From Lethocerus indicus (lineage: Eukaryota; Arthropoda; Insecta; Hemiptera; Belostomatidae): a stretch of 64,000 nt of DNA. Numbering within the stretch: position 1 is the stretch's first letter; each line of letters opens with the position of its first letter. The stretch is from assembly GCA_019843655.1 (NCBI GenBank), contig JACDQD010000004.1, forward strand, positions 682,001 to 746,000, given 5' to 3'. Below the pieces are notes generated by a model that saw nothing but the letters and a program-made list of their open reading frames with translations, was not told where the DNA came from and ran no database searches. Of this stretch, positions 12,753 through 30,965 are shown in pieces. The translations under genes were made by a program, and so were the position numbers.

Positions 12753-15700
12753 ATGGCTGACGACTGCCCTATTATCAATAATATGAATACAAAAAATGGT
12801 AATTTTATCTGTGGTGTTGTGGAAGGTAAGAATATCAATATGAAATTTGAAAATAGTTGAAAAGTGAACAGTTGTATACCGTTTTCATTCTTGAAATGCG
12901 AACTTTCAGTTGGTGTTCAGGTAGTTTGAATGGAATAATTCAATGTAATTAAGGGGTTCTTTTTACTCTTTAGGATTTTACGGCAGACCATGGACATCTG
13001 AACAAAGGAAAGATCTTTTTCAGAAGTAAGTCAATTATTTCTTTATCGCTGTAAATTTTCATCCGCAATTATTTAATGGGTCGTCGGTTTTTAGGTTGAA
13101 AAAATGGGGCATGAATTCTTATGTCTATGCTCCCAAAGATGACTCAAAGCACAGGGCCAATTGGCGAGATTTATACACCGTCGAAGAAGCCGAACACCTG
13201 ACAAGTTTAATTGCGTCTGCTAACGAAAATGGAATTACATTTTATTATGCCCTCTCACCCGGTTTGGACATCACTTACTCAAATACTAAAGAAGTTGTCA
13301 CGCTGAAAAGGAAATTGGAGCAGGTCTCACAGTTCGGATGTTCTGCGTTTGCTTTACTGTTTGACGATATTGAACCGGAAATGTCAGAAGCTGACAAGGA
13401 AGTCTTCCAATCTTTTGCTCATGCGCAGGTTTGAAATTAACTTTTCTGTTTTTAGTTTTGTATTACCGAATGATATGATAAAATGATGCGTGTTTTAAAC
13501 AATTGAAACCTCTAATTTGAGTTTGATTCTTGTTGCTCATGTAAGTAACTATATACGTTTAGACTAAGCTACATTAATATTGTAATGCACAGTATACATA
13601 TAGATAATTAGTATGCCGAGAATGAAAATTCTGACTATATAATGGAAGCTTCATAATTTTTCAACTATTTCCATTGATTATGTTTATAATTGATTGCTAA
13701 TGAATTACTTATAAAGATTAACTTTTCATTTTTAAGAAGATTAATATCATTTCTTTTATCATAAAGTGATATGATTGCCGTTTTTATTTTACCAAAATAT
13801 GAATTTATTATATGAATCATTTATAAAATCTGTTACAAGGTATCAGTTACAAACGATGTCTATCAACATTTAAACCAGCCCAAGTTCCTTGTCTGTCCAA
13901 CGCAATATTGTGCCGCGAGAGCTGTTCCTAATGTACAAAATTCTGAATACCTCACAACACTGGGTATCAAACTTGCACCCGATATAGACATAATGTGGAC
14001 TGGTGAGTTTCTTAGTTTATTAATAAAGATTCAAATTATTCCTTTTTAAATTTATATATATATATTTTATATTATTACACTTTGACGTCATTCAAAAGTG
14101 TTCAGCTTCAAAGTTATTCATACTGTAATATGGCGGTGAGGTTATTTAACATCTTAATCATAAATTGACTGCTGTAAGAACTGTGTTACTGATTTTATTC
14201 CTATTTAAAGTTTCGAAATCGTGCGTTGACCGTGTAGCCCCAATTAGGCTATAGCGCTATAATAATCGGCACTTGTTATTGCCCAGGCGGCAAAGTGATT
14301 TCGCGCGTTTTGAGCGTTGAGTCGATTGAAGAGGTGACGGAAGTTTTGCGCCGACCGCCTGTCATCTGGGACAACTTGCACGCCAACGATTACGACCAGA
14401 AGAGGGTTTTCCTCGGCCCCTACCAGGGACGCTCACCCGATTTAATACCCAAACTTCGGGGTGTACTCACCAATCCGAACTGCGAGTTTTGGGCAAATTT
14501 CGTCGCGATACACACACTGGCTCAGTGGTCCAGGTGCAACGTCGACGGTGACAGAGATAGAAGTATGAGACGTTTTCTATGCGGTATTAATGTGACAAAG
14601 AAGTAATTTTAACGTACAAAGTACTGTAGGTTTTTTTTTTATTAGAAATATAAGGCTTCTACGTGAAGCCTTGTGAGTAAAAAATCGTTGAAACAATTTC
14701 AGATGAGAGTGTCTGTTCCGATATCAAACTAGAAACAGAAGCCGATGATGGCGCGACTGATATACCCACACGCCTTCCTGTTAATATGTACCACGCCAGA
14801 CGAGCTCTCAGAAATGCAATAATCGATTGGTTACCCGAATTTAACAGAAATCGTCAGGCTTCAGGTGGGATTTTGTCACTAATTTTTTTTTTCTAAATTA
14901 ATTATTCGATCGGATAATATGTGATTAATTATTTTAATGCCTTCGTTTAAATTATTCCCCATTTTATGTACACAATAATTCCGGCAATGAATTTGTGGTT
15001 GGTTTTTGTTTTCAGGTTTTATTACAAAACCGCAAGTACTGAATTCATTAACAGTTCCTCCTGTTCTTACGACTAACCCAACCCCTCCTGTTGTAAATAC
15101 GTGTATAGCATTAACAACAACTTCTACCGTTACGTCAATATCGACAGCAGCTCCACAACTCTCAGCTCTGGCAGATGTTTGCACTAGTGTAAATATTTTT
15201 CCTTAATATTTTCCATAATGGGTTATTTACGTTAATGTAATGATGTTTTAATTAAAACATTAATCGAGTGTTTTGAAACGTAACATCGAATAAGAATTTT
15301 ACCATTAACCTTGAATTTTTTTTAATTTATTGCGAATGCAGAAGTTTGATATTCTCAGTACCTTTTATAATTTTGGATTGTTTGACTATTAGTAATTATT
15401 ATATTAATGGTATGTATGATTTTAATTGATACATCGTAATTAATTTAGTTTGCGTTAAATATGTTAAAAGTATTAGAAATCAACAAACAATGTTACATCA
15501 AAATGAAAACAGCAAGATCTTTACTTTAAACTGAGGCCTGCTATTTTTGAGCATTTTATTAAATTAAGGTCTCTGAATAAGCAACCCCATCAACTTTTCT
15601 TTAATAACAATACTCAATGAATGCTTATTGATATTTTCAATTATTTTTTAATTTAAATATTATTAGTATTTGGTTATATCAGTCATAAAAATGATTTTTT

Positions 15701-18627
15701 GAGTATGGTGTATGATGAGACTTTATATGGTTTTTGTGTTCATTACAAAATGTGTTTCCTTTTTAAAATTTAAATATGAAATTATACAGGTTAATGGAAA
15801 TACAAGTCCCATTGTCATGAATTCATTAATTTGGGAATCAAAAGTTTGTACGGAACCAATGGACTGCAATGCTACACCACCGTCTGAAACTGCGAAAGAA
15901 ATAAATACCGTAAGATAATGATATTTCTGGCATTATTTAAAGAAGTTAATTTAAAGAAAACTGATTATTTAAGATTAAATATTATTAAACTTTACAGATT
16001 GAGACAGATTCGAACACATCTGTGGAGAGGCAAGCTGAAGAAACAGATTCCACTAGCGGTAATAAAATGGTTGTTGATTCTTCACCACCTGAAACTAAAA
16101 ACACTGACATGTAATATTTTGTTTAATTGGAGCCCGTTTCTTTGTTGTACAGTTATATTATCGTACAGCTCTGTCTAGTAAATCAGTATAATATTTCGAG
16201 AGAAAATTTCACTATCATTAAGATGTTATTTTTCAATTCTATAACAACCAGGTCAGATTGGTGCGGACAAGTTAATATTGAAGATATAAGCCTGCTCTGT
16301 GATTTATTTTATCTCCCTTTCGAACACGGAACACAAGGTATTCAACTTCTTCAAGAATTCTATTGGCTTCATACCAACGCTCATTTGGTTTCGTTACCTC
16401 ACACAAAATCAGAGGTAAGTTTTAAAATGCGACAATTTATTACATACATTATATTAATAATAATTTTATTATTTAATGTTTCATTATTTTTTTTTTGTAC
16501 AGATGTCATATTTAGTCGACAGATATTTTATGAGATTTTATTTTTCATCAGGATTATTAATCAATATGAACAGTTATTTTTAAAAATGATGTAATTTTTT
16601 TTCTGATCGCTTATTAAATGAATTATCTTCAATGACTTATTGTTTGGTAAAACAAAAGAGCTTGATCACAAACAGCATTCAAATAGGTGGAGGAATGGCA
16701 TGAGAGGGCCAAGAAACTGGAGGAGATAAGCAGTAATGTTAATAGATTGTTTCAAAAGTTGAACGGTATTAATAACAAGGAGCTTCTCTACGAACTGTAT
16801 CCGTACATATGGGAAATGAGAGGAGTGATTTCTACTTTGAATTCATACATCAAATGGCTAGGTATTTTCAATATTCATTATTGGTATAGAAGTCACGAAC
16901 GACGGCATGAAGTTGGTAATAATAGAGTTTCATTCATTTCTTACTCTGTTCTCAGGTGGAGGGAAAGTTGGTCAGATGTCTGATAATCCTTCCGTTGGAA
17001 ATTATACATGTAAGTTTAATTTAATTATTCGCGTATTCTTTGTATACACGGTGTATAAAATGTTCTTTATTTATGCTGTGATTAAATCACGTGTACTATA
17101 ATGAATAGTTAAGTTAATGGTCCTCACTAATGTTTTTTTTTCAATACTTTATGTTTTGAGAGCACCTCTTTACTGTAATTACCACTGGAGAAAGAACTTT
17201 ATTTTATCAATGCTCTCTTGTCCGTAGGGTTTTCTAAAGGTTGGAAGGAAAGTTTTATGAGTGGAGAACAAGAGCCATGGGTTTTTAGAGGAGGATTGAC
17301 GGCTGATTTGCAAGTTAGTAGTCTGAATATCTAATCCATTGTATACTTTATATGATTCAAATTTTAAAAAACTGATAGATTTAATCCTAATAATTTTAGC
17401 TTCTTTATGATTTGTATAGAGAAATTCAATGTCAGATTGACATAATCTTTTGTCATGTGATGCAGCAAGGTTGCTTTAATGTTTTACAATTCTTTCAATT
17501 TCTTCACTGTTTTGAATTCAACCATTTCTTTTCAGAGATTGATACCCGTCGATGGTGGATCTGATTTGTTTGTCTACAAAGTTCCACAAGTTGCCAGCAG
17601 TACAATATATACAATTAGAGAATACAAGCCGAGGGATCAAGAACAAGTATTGAATATAAGTAGAAACACGATACATCCGACTGAAAATGCCATTGATTCA
17701 CAAGAAAGGTATTCTCGTGACAGTATTCTTCTTATAATTAATATATTTAAACATAAAATTAATGCTAATGTTTACATGTTTATTTTATTGCAGACTTGTG
17801 GAATGTATGATGCGACTGAATCCAGATCTCTGTTTCCTGGTGGAAGAGGAATTCAGCGAGAGAGATGAAAAGACTGTAGTAGGTTACGCTATGGCTGTTA
17901 TTAATGCTAAGGATATTGCCGCAAGAACTGAAACACAGGTCAGTGTAATAATTTCCATTCGGCGTTAGTGCCAAAATTATGGAAAATTGTCAGCTTGCGA
18001 ATACATTTCTCGCAATCTTGTTTCAGATTTAGTGTGCTATATAAAAAAAACAAATCTCTGTCTACTTTACCTGCTGCTTGAATCGCAAATATTTAACATT
18101 AGATTTTTTTTATGTTATAGGATGCTTATTTGGATGTTATATGTAATGGGGCTAAGCCGCAGCACCCATCCCTAATGTGTTGCGGTCTCCATCATTCAGT
18201 CGCTGACCAATCCGTCCCCAAACGCCTCATAGTTTGTCTTTTAGCTGCTCTCAGAGCCAATGGTAATTTTGACATTATAATAGAAAATTAATTATATCTT
18301 ATTTTTTTTCCTTTTACGCAAATTTGGATTTTGTCTAAACAGTTTGAAGTCTCCTCCCATTAAATAATTGCCCGTTGTTATTCTTTTCTCCGTCAGTGGT
18401 TAATAATCACTTTCCGAGAGTCAGTTTTTATTTTATATAATGAAACGTTACAACCAGTAACAGAGACTGAGAGTTTTTATTTCAATTATGTTTTAGGGTC
18501 TTGCGGTGTATACATTCCGATCAGCGCCACACACGTTGGGCTGACTGAATTCTACAGCAAACTGGGATTCGTGGAATTGTCGAGGGATGATTCCACCGAT
18601 ATGATATACGTTGGTCGGGTGTTCTAA
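12753..18627 (+). CDS. OGA: Protein O-GlcNAcase (GH84), 839 aa
   Basis: Seventeen exons join in phase: 12753-12825, 12974-13025, 13095-13428, 13840-14002, 14287-14547, 14703-14864, 15016-15188, 15790-15909, 15998-16110, 16252-16414, 16687-16861, 16956-17009, 17228-17313, 17536-17708, 17794-17938, 18121-18262 and 18497-18627. The enzyme removes O-linked GlcNAc from nuclear and cytoplasmic proteins. The GH84 domain starts at GFYGRPW. Its catalytic aspartate pair is visible in [11 protein letters not shown] (residues 132-133), and the family block [15 protein letters not shown] follows. A long low-complexity Ser/Thr/Pro linker (exons 6-9) leads to the stalk helices ([16 protein letters not shown]). 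The C-terminal acetyltransferase-like domain ends in [12 protein letters not shown] and GRVF. The whole is close to the human protein in order, slightly shorter in the linker. The exon 7 donor (15188) was chosen over one two bases upstream by phase. Confidence 0.93.
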
Positions 18628-21427
18628 CAGTTCATGGTGGTTAGCACCCCGGCGGGGGTGGTGAGGGTATCACTGCTAAGGCCGAAGTAGCCTAGCCCCT
18701 CCTCCCCTCTATATAAGTCTGTCGCACGTAACAAATTTAAACTATTCTCTGCCGCAAACTAAAAGCTTGCATTATTTCACTTGTTAAAAAGACTAAAATT
18801 AAATTAGGTCCTACACAATGCTCACATTTCTGACTGGGGTCAAGATTTTATTTGTCTTCCTTGTACGAGCGAGGAATGACACAGTGCAATAAGTATGAGT
18901 TTTTATTGGGGTAAATTAGAGTAATTTAAAATATATGAATTTGATAGTATTTGAGAATTTTAACTCGGTTCTACGTCATTGAAGCAGTATTTTTTGATAT
19001 TACGAATGAATCTCTCTTGTACAATTGTTTCTCTAGGATTTCATTTTCTTTATAAGTTTGGAATTTGATATTCCCTGAAAGCCTCTCTCGTATATTTTTA
19101 TTATAATATAATCATTGGAATTCTTTACAGTGGTAAGATTTTACTAGCATTATAAAGATGTATTCGATGTGATATGATTCAACAAAAAAGGCTTTGAACC
19201 CGTAATATGGTTATGGAGAAGCAGCAATCATTGTTATGTATATCTGAAAAACATTTTAAATGTCGAGGAATTCATGCATGGATAGAGACAGAATTAATGG
19301 ACTTAATTTTATATGCTTAATTATCAGACCTCTTCTACCTGTGGTAAGAGTAAATCCTTTGTTTTGTGTAGTATTTTATAGGTGTTTCTTATTTTTTGTC
19401 CTCATCACGAGGCTTATAATTTAAATTAATAAGAGTATAAACTGTAAGTTATTTTTAATTTTGTTTGAGTGATGTGAAATTTATTTTTTTTTATTGTCGG
19501 AGTTCATAGATAAGTGGTTTAATAATAAAGACCGCATTGTAGACACTGTAGACGGAATAATGGTACTTCCTTTCTACTGTTGTCTATTTGAAGACATTCC
19601 TCTGAATTCTGTTTATTGGAGAACATATTTTAACTGTTAATATTTACCAATTACATCACATTATTATTCTTTAAATTCTCTTGTTTGATGTTCTCCTTTT
19701 TTCTTTTAGGTTTATTTCTCTTAATTTCTGTCTACTCGCAAATTTAATTTATTCAAAAAATCATTACCTGGTGTCTTTCTGTAGAAGAAGCCTATCAGAA
19801 TTTTACATACTGCCAGAAATTTCCCATTAAAATAATATAAATTCTGTATCAGTCAGTCCATTATTAGTAACAGAGTTAACATTTAAGTAAGATACTGTCA
19901 TAAGTAATCTTGTACTTCTATATTCATATTTTTTCACCTTAACGGAATGGAGAAATCGTATTGTTAATAAGGTATTCCTAGTAAGGAGAGTTATGGGAAC
20001 CATTGTACAGATATATATCATTTCTTATTCCCATGTATATAAATTTTATATTAATGTACTTGAACTACCATATACGAATAGTATATTAGTCACAATTTAA
20101 TTTAATTACTGTGATAGATTAACATTTATAAAATTTATTTCAATTTTACTGTGGAAGTGTCTTGTATTATTCAATGAGTTTAGGATAAATATTTAATAAG
20201 TACCTTGTAAATATTTAGATTATAACTTCCTCGTATTTTACTCGCCAATAATGAAGTGATATAATTTTTGTTCGTACTGTGCATTGTGTTCATTTAACTA
20301 CAATTTTTTTTTATTCTTTTTTTTAATAGATGTATTCGATGTTTGATTTAAATGTTTATTAACTAATATTTTCATTTAGTCATTTTATTTATTTAAATGT
20401 GTTCTCATTAAATTCTCAGTATGTAACTGTACAAACTCGAAGCATATTTTGAACACCCGTCAAATGATTGTGCGCAACTTGCACTGACCATAATTATAGG
20501 ACACTTGTGTGAAAAAGGAATTCTCGGTAGTTAAATTATAACAAAAACAATGTGTTCATAGGTGAATGTAAAATTTGTTATTCACTGCCATTATGAAAAT
20601 ATGTTGTTGACTGTTTCTTAATCATTAGCAGTTATATGTCAATTTGAACGTAATTTTTTGAAATAGGAATCGGAATTTACAGTTTTTAAAGAACTGTAAT
20701 ATTACTGTAATTACTCCACCCATAAATAATTCTGCAAATTTGTTTCAATTCATATTTAAGATAAATACAATTTTGTTTATTTTATCTCCGTAATAATAAT
20801 AATAATTTACTATCTTCGCTGTCTCATATTGGTTTGTCCTCTCAAGTAAAAAAAAATATAATTTAATAATCAGATTATTATTACATATTCGTATAGTAAT
20901 TTAGATAGTGTTTATATTAAAACTTCAGAAAACATACTGAAATTGTTTGTTCTTCTGAATAATGACATAAGCGATAACAGTTGTCCTTCAGTAATTAGCG
21001 TATTTTGCTTTTGCAATGGAGAAGGTATTAGTTAAGAATTTTTAAGAAATGGGAATTTTTTCGGAGTTGCTTTTGAAAATACGTCTGGTTGGTAGTTTTT
21101 TGAACGGGCCGAACGAAAATGCTTTAATAAAACTTGATGACTTCTTAACACGCTTTTTAGCAAAATAAAAATAACCGTTTCGGAAAAGTCGAATTAACGT
21201 AAATGATGTTATGATTTTTACTAAATTTCTATTACACTTTGATTGTTAATAGAATTTAATATTTTAGGTAGCTATAAGTTTAAGAAATTGTAACTTTGAA
21301 GAGGAAGAAAATATAGGCATTGTTTGTAAACTTGTTTATTTTGTGAAATCTCCCTTGCTTAAGAGTACAAATCACTATTGAATTATAATTGGAAATCCAA
21401 CAAATTATGTTTTCGGGTAGGTTTACT
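18628..21427. other. OGA 3' UTR and convergent intergenic DNA
   Basis: OGA (+) and the LRR gene (-) converge here. An AATAAA at 19524-19529 is a candidate OGA poly(A) signal about 900 bases after the stop. No exons or repeat arrays are recognised; the DNA is AT-rich with short homopolymers. Confidence 0.5.
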
Positions 21428-24188
21428 TTATTTTTTTACAAATGTATGTTTATGTAAACAATTATTCTTAACACTTGTAAATTTACTTGTTAACTGGAAT
21501 CTTGTTGCTCGTTGTGATTTTATTAATTCTTCATTCTCAATAATGATATTGTCTTCAATATCCCTTTGAGCTGAAATTAATTGAACATGGTTAAATAAAC
21601 TTGTAAAAAACGTTTTTTTGCGATTTATATATTTGTATAATTGAATTATTTTTCTCTTTAAAGAAACAATTGTGCAATAATCACGATTTATATAATTATC
21701 TTTGAGGATTACAAAAAAAACATGATTAAACAACCATGATACCTTGTTTATGCCTTCTACAGTGACAGACATTTCCTCACTCGGATCTAAATCCTGTCCG
21801 TTGGGCTTTAACACCGATTCCAGTAATTTGGAAAGTTGCAGAAGTTCACCATCAATGTCACTGGATAAATGGATGAAATAATAATTTATTTACTGAATAA
21901 CTAAAATGGCAAACTTCAGTTTCAGCAGTCGAAGGTATGGAATTTATGGAATTCCTGACTGATTTAAAGTAGTTTTCTTTAATTTTTTTTTTTTTTTTAG
22001 TAAACAGTTTTTTTTATGTTAAACAGTGCAAATACTAGTAATTTTCTTCTTGCCATCCTGTATGCCATTCAGTTCTTAGTACTGTATAATTAACTTCCTT
22101 TTACAGGAAACAAATTATTATGACACGTTTAAAAACTACCTGTTGTCAGTAAATGTACTAAATAACATTTTATTAGTAAACGTTTGAAATGTACTTACAC
22201 ATTCTTTCTGGCGGCCGCTTTAGATTGATGCATTTCCTGAAAAAAAAAGATAACATTTTTTTTAATATCTTAATTGTATTGATACTATATAATTTCCATA
22301 ACATATTTGGTATTTAGCGATGCACGAAATGCGAGGTTTTTTTTAATAGCACATTCGCCCTGTTACATGATACTTTGATACCTTTACAAAGGCCACAAAA
22401 TGAGTGTTTATATATATATATAAATATATTAGGAAGGGCATTGATAACTTGTTAATATGGAGTCAAACACTAAACGAATTTCAATTTAATTATGCGCTGG
22501 CTATCAGTGGTTTACTGTTAACGGTTTCAGAAGGTCCTTGCGATTTGGTGTCCTTTCAAATTCTTCGTATACAGCAAACGGCGGATCGGGCCGTAATAAT
22601 TTTCCAGAGGCCATCAACATGCCCAGCCTAACATACTTTTCCCGCCATTTCTTCAACTCTTCCTCGTCCCTGTAATAAATAATTTATTAATCTTTAAATA
22701 TATATAAAAATCTTTAAATACATCTTCAATATATTAATTGTACCTCGTTTTCTGAAGTTTTTTCTCTCGGTTTTTAAGTAATTCAATAAACTTTTTCAAC
22801 CATAAGTGTTCCACGAGGCTCACATTTATTATTTTATTTTTATGATCCGAATTTTTATTGATGTCCGATATTCTTGACGTCTGTGTTAATTTTTGCCCCT
22901 CATAATCCATCCTGTCTTTAAAAAAAATATATTTTACACATATTTTTTATATTATCCGTACATACTTCTTTCATTATTCATACATATATATATATATATA
23001 TATATAAATATAAAATACAATAAACATGATACATTCACATGGAAACATTTACTAGTTTTGGTTTTTATTTCATTGTCTTTATTTGTTTTTAACTCATTGT
23101 CTCCTTCAGGCTGATGTATGATTTTCCATTCAGAATGCAGGAACTTAATTAAATTGTCTACGCCTTTACTAATTACATCTTGAGAAGGATATTCGAGAGG
23201 GTTGCCTCCGATTCCAAGATCAGTTAGTTTCGGTAGAGAGCCTAAAAAATTCGGTAATAATTGAAGGAAAAGGGTTTTCGATTTATATCGAGTATTTTAT
23301 AAATTGGAAAAATTAAAATACCCAATTCGACCGGAAGCCTCTTCAATCGATTATTGTTAAGTAGAATTGTTGTCAGGTTTTTGTGATTTTTCACCGCGGT
23401 CGGAAATGAAATTAGTTTGTTGTAGCGAACGTCCAACCAGGCCAACATTGGAAATTGTCGAAAAACGTTGTCATCCAAATCTGTCAAATTGTTGTCATTT
23501 AAAAACAAGTACTGAAAAAAGGAAAAAAATCAAGAACGAAGCATTCGGCATTGGGTGAAAAATTGTAGATGAACTCCTCATCTCCTACTGAAGATAAGGA
23601 TAATTGAAGGCAAAATTTTTGGTGTAACGTTAAGTAAAAACATTCTAAATGGCAGTTAGTTGTTTCAATTTTAATATATTTGAAAACTGGCAGTACATTA
23701 ATTTGTACTGAGTTGCAAAAATAACTTGGAACATAAACATTGTTAACTCCAAGAGTTTATATAAGGACTCCCCCCCATGGGTCTGCCCACTCCACTAACG
23801 GGGTGGGGCAATCGTTTCTAACGTTTTCGACAATTTCGAAAAAAACAGATATTCGTCAGACTTAAAGGAATCCGGCAGAGAAGTTGAAAATTGAAAAAGG
23901 GCGAAAGACATGAAGCAAAGTATTTATGGGGGGGGGGCGCCCCTCCCCCCCCCCCCCCCAGGCTGGAGGTACCAAAAGTACATTACACAGGTTGCTTACT
24001 GTTACATTGCCGAGCTTGAAATACGGGTCCAGCGATAGAATGCTTAATTCTGAATTGCTGATATCTACTGAAGTTTGACCGTTGATAGTGTCAATTTTGT
24101 TCAACGGTTGATATTCCCCGACGATTTCTTCAACTACCTCCATGGGAAGATTCAGAAATTTAACAACTAGCAGTCCCATAGCAACCAT
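21428..24188 (-). CDS. LRRC27-like leucine-rich-repeat protein
   Basis: Seven exons join in phase (24000-24188, 23322-23511, 23053-23241, 22744-22915, 22516-22669, 22199-22236, 21743-21860), giving 350 codons, plus a last exon near 21428-21570. Leucine-rich repeats span about residues 40-135: YLFLNDNNLTDL, WLDVRYNKLISFP, TILLNNNRLKRLP, LTDLGIGGNPLEYP. They are followed by a charged helical tail (KKFIELLKNREKKLQKTR, DEEELKKWREKYVRL). The repeat spacing and the PVELG...LEYP...KGVDNLIKFL cap resemble LRRC27, a poorly characterised animal protein; that assignment is from memory. The last exon is unsettled: the splice at 21570 enters a frame ending after about 15 residues, while a better-looking 47-residue frame needs one extra base from the exon before. 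An AATAAA overlaps that later stop codon. Confidence 0.72.
23927..23960. repeat. Facing poly-G and poly-C tracts in LRR-gene intron 1
   Basis: A run of ten G is followed by CGCCCCT and a run of about fifteen C, so the strand can fold back on itself. Such tracts are also prone to length errors in sequencing. The tract lies in the first intron of the LRRC27-like gene. Confidence 0.8.
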
Positions 24189-24565
24189 TCTCTACATTTA
24201 TATATATAAGTATATATATATATAAAATAAGGAAATCGTAGTAGAACATCGATCACATTCTAATAAATATAGAAGAAAAGAGTGATCGAGAATATTCGTT
24301 AATAGCGAGTGATTCAATCGACTTTTTCAAGGCGACGGCAATTTTAATTTTAATACAAACAGCCGGTCTAATATAAACCGATATATCCCGTCGCGAATAT
24401 CGATTATATAATTGTCGATTTATATTTTTTCAAATAAACTCGATACATTTGCCGTGTGGTGGTGGGCGGGCGGTCCGAGTGAGAGTGAGATATCGATTGT
24501 CGGCTAGTTCGATAGCTGTTAGTCCAGTTGTATATTGGCGTCGGGATTTCAGCGGCGGTGTCAAG
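24189..24565. promoter_or_regulatory. Putative bidirectional promoter, LRR gene and NELF-A
   Basis: The start codons of two head-to-head genes are separated by 377 bases. The NELF-A side (24440-24565) is GC-richer, with GGTGGGCGGGCGG at about 24461. The LRR side has TA repeats at 24197-24226. No TATA box is placed with confidence. Two-way promoter activity is inferred from spacing only. Confidence 0.5.
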
Positions 24566-28769
<4,204 letters not shown>

Positions 28770-30965
28770 CATAGTGTTTGTTTTTTTTTAATTATTTAAT
28801 TCATTCGTGTATATATTTCACAAGGTGTGTATGCGTAAGAGATAATTCAAATATAAGTTCATACCGTTTGTTAAAACTTCTAGCCTTATCAACAAAACTT
28901 TAACCCTTATGGATTCCAGTATTATTCGCTGTGCTTTATAATGAAAATCCTTAACAAATTTCTCAATTTTATAACAATTAGGTAAATTTCTTAATATTAA
29001 TTTTTTTTAAATTTGTTTCATAAAGCCATTTTGGTTTGGTGCAATTTTCTAAATTTCATGTAATAGTGGTTTCACATTCATTAATAAAATAATTAACATC
29101 AAAAGTTTTAATAATGAAATAAATATGTATATACTTATCAGATCTCGCATTCAGAAATGTTTTGAAACTCAGTGAATCTTAAAATGGCCTTAATTTATGC
29201 AACAAATGTATATAACTGTGACATCTTGTGTTCTGATTGATGTAAATTTCCTTTTTTTATGAAATCCATATTATTGATTTTTAGAGACAATCTGAAATTA
29301 TTGACATTAAAATTTGTTTTATCATCAAGTTATTGGAACTTTAAAATGTGAAATTCAAGTGCAATTGTTTTACTTTGAAATAGTTATTCAAGAAATATAA
29401 ATTTAAAAACAATATTTACTGTTGCAGATTTGTTTAAAATTACTCAAAAATCCTTAAGAGCCTTAAAGTTGGACGAATTTTTATTTTATCTAGTCAAATT
29501 TATATTGTCTGCGTTTCACTTTAATATTAGGTGAGTATTCCGAATATAAGTATTTCTTGCGAAAAATAATATTCAGTATAAATAAATAACTGTCAATAAA
29601 ATTGAAGATACTCAGAAGGGTTAAAGCTGGAATAAGGGACGAAGTAATTAAAAATAAATAAATAGTCTAAATTGATATAAAAATGTATGAACCATTATTA
29701 AAATAAATATTCAATATAACAGTAATATCTGTTTTAAATGAAAACACACTCTGTTGTAATGTGTACTGCATTGTTTGTGAAATTTTAGTTTCCTGAAATT
29801 GGTACCATATTTTATGTTTATCTGTAATGGTTACTCTCAGGTACAGTTTTCGCTTTACGCATTGAAAACAAAAAAAAAAAAGGTTATATTTAAAACAAAC
29901 TATACAACTCCATTTATATGATTTGTTAACTCTGTTTATAGAAGTCGTTAAAAATTACATGTTCAAAAAAAGTCCCGTTATTTTTAAAATGTATTCGAGT
30001 TTCTTCACCTTCATTATTTCTGTGTGCGTAGTTTATTAGAACAGATAGCTGGCGAAACTAATTCACGAATAGTAATAAACCATTTTAACGTGTGGCCTTG
30101 TAATATAAATTGCTATTTTTCAATTATCAATCGATACTTGGGACAATTGTAAATAAATTTGTTTTGAAACAGGACTGTATTAGTGGTTAATATTTAGCTG
30201 TGATATGTCAACTTCTTTATGGCTACAGAAGGAAGTAATGGCATAATTTCATTAGTATAATATATTATTGAAATGTTATTATCTGAGTAATATATTTATT
30301 TTAGTTATCATGGTTTTCCGTTATTCCAGTCACTGGTAATTCGCTGCAATTATTTTTTTGAATAACATCGACGATTCACTTTTATATCGCATTTTTTGTT
30401 GGTATATTTTGTTATAAAATCCCCCCCGATTTTTGGTTGTATCATTCGTAAAAAAAAAAAAGATGTTAAACGTTCACAAAACAATTTGTTAAAAGACTGT
30501 CGGATAATAAAATCATATTATACAAAATGTTATAATAAAAGCGGATAATTTATTTCAAATATAAAGTATACGGCATTATTTCCATTAGAAGTTTTTTTAT
30601 TAATTAATTAAGACTGTTACCTTTTTAATAAATAATACGTTAAGTTTTTCAAGATGTATACCTCCGGTTACAACCTTTCAATATTAAATATAGTTCCAAA
30701 TTTTTTACAGACAAAGTAGTTTGTACACATAAATACATCACCAGACGTAGGCAGAGCATGAAAGAAGTAGTATCTGAAAGAATAATACACAATTATGTAT
30801 TTATTACGCAATTTATTTTTTTAATATAAATCGGCATCGTTAATGTCCTAATTTTTTTGGGTTCTTCTGAGCTTTTTGCAATAATGTCAGTCGAATCTTT
30901 AATTTTCTTATTATATACGGTTGTAGTAATTGTGTAAGTATAAATTATATAAGGTTGACGGAAGA
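28770..30965. other. Convergent 3' flanks of NELF-A and the SOD-repeat gene
   Basis: AT-rich, without exons. An AATAAA at 29093-29098 is a candidate NELF-A poly(A) signal. On the minus strand AATAAA motifs near 30800-30825 could end the SOD-repeat transcript about 150 bases beyond its stop. Confidence 0.5.

Noticed and set aside
16127..16594. 155-codon plus-strand frame within OGA
   Set aside because: It contains the real OGA exon 16252-16414 but runs through both flanking introns; only the exon is supported.
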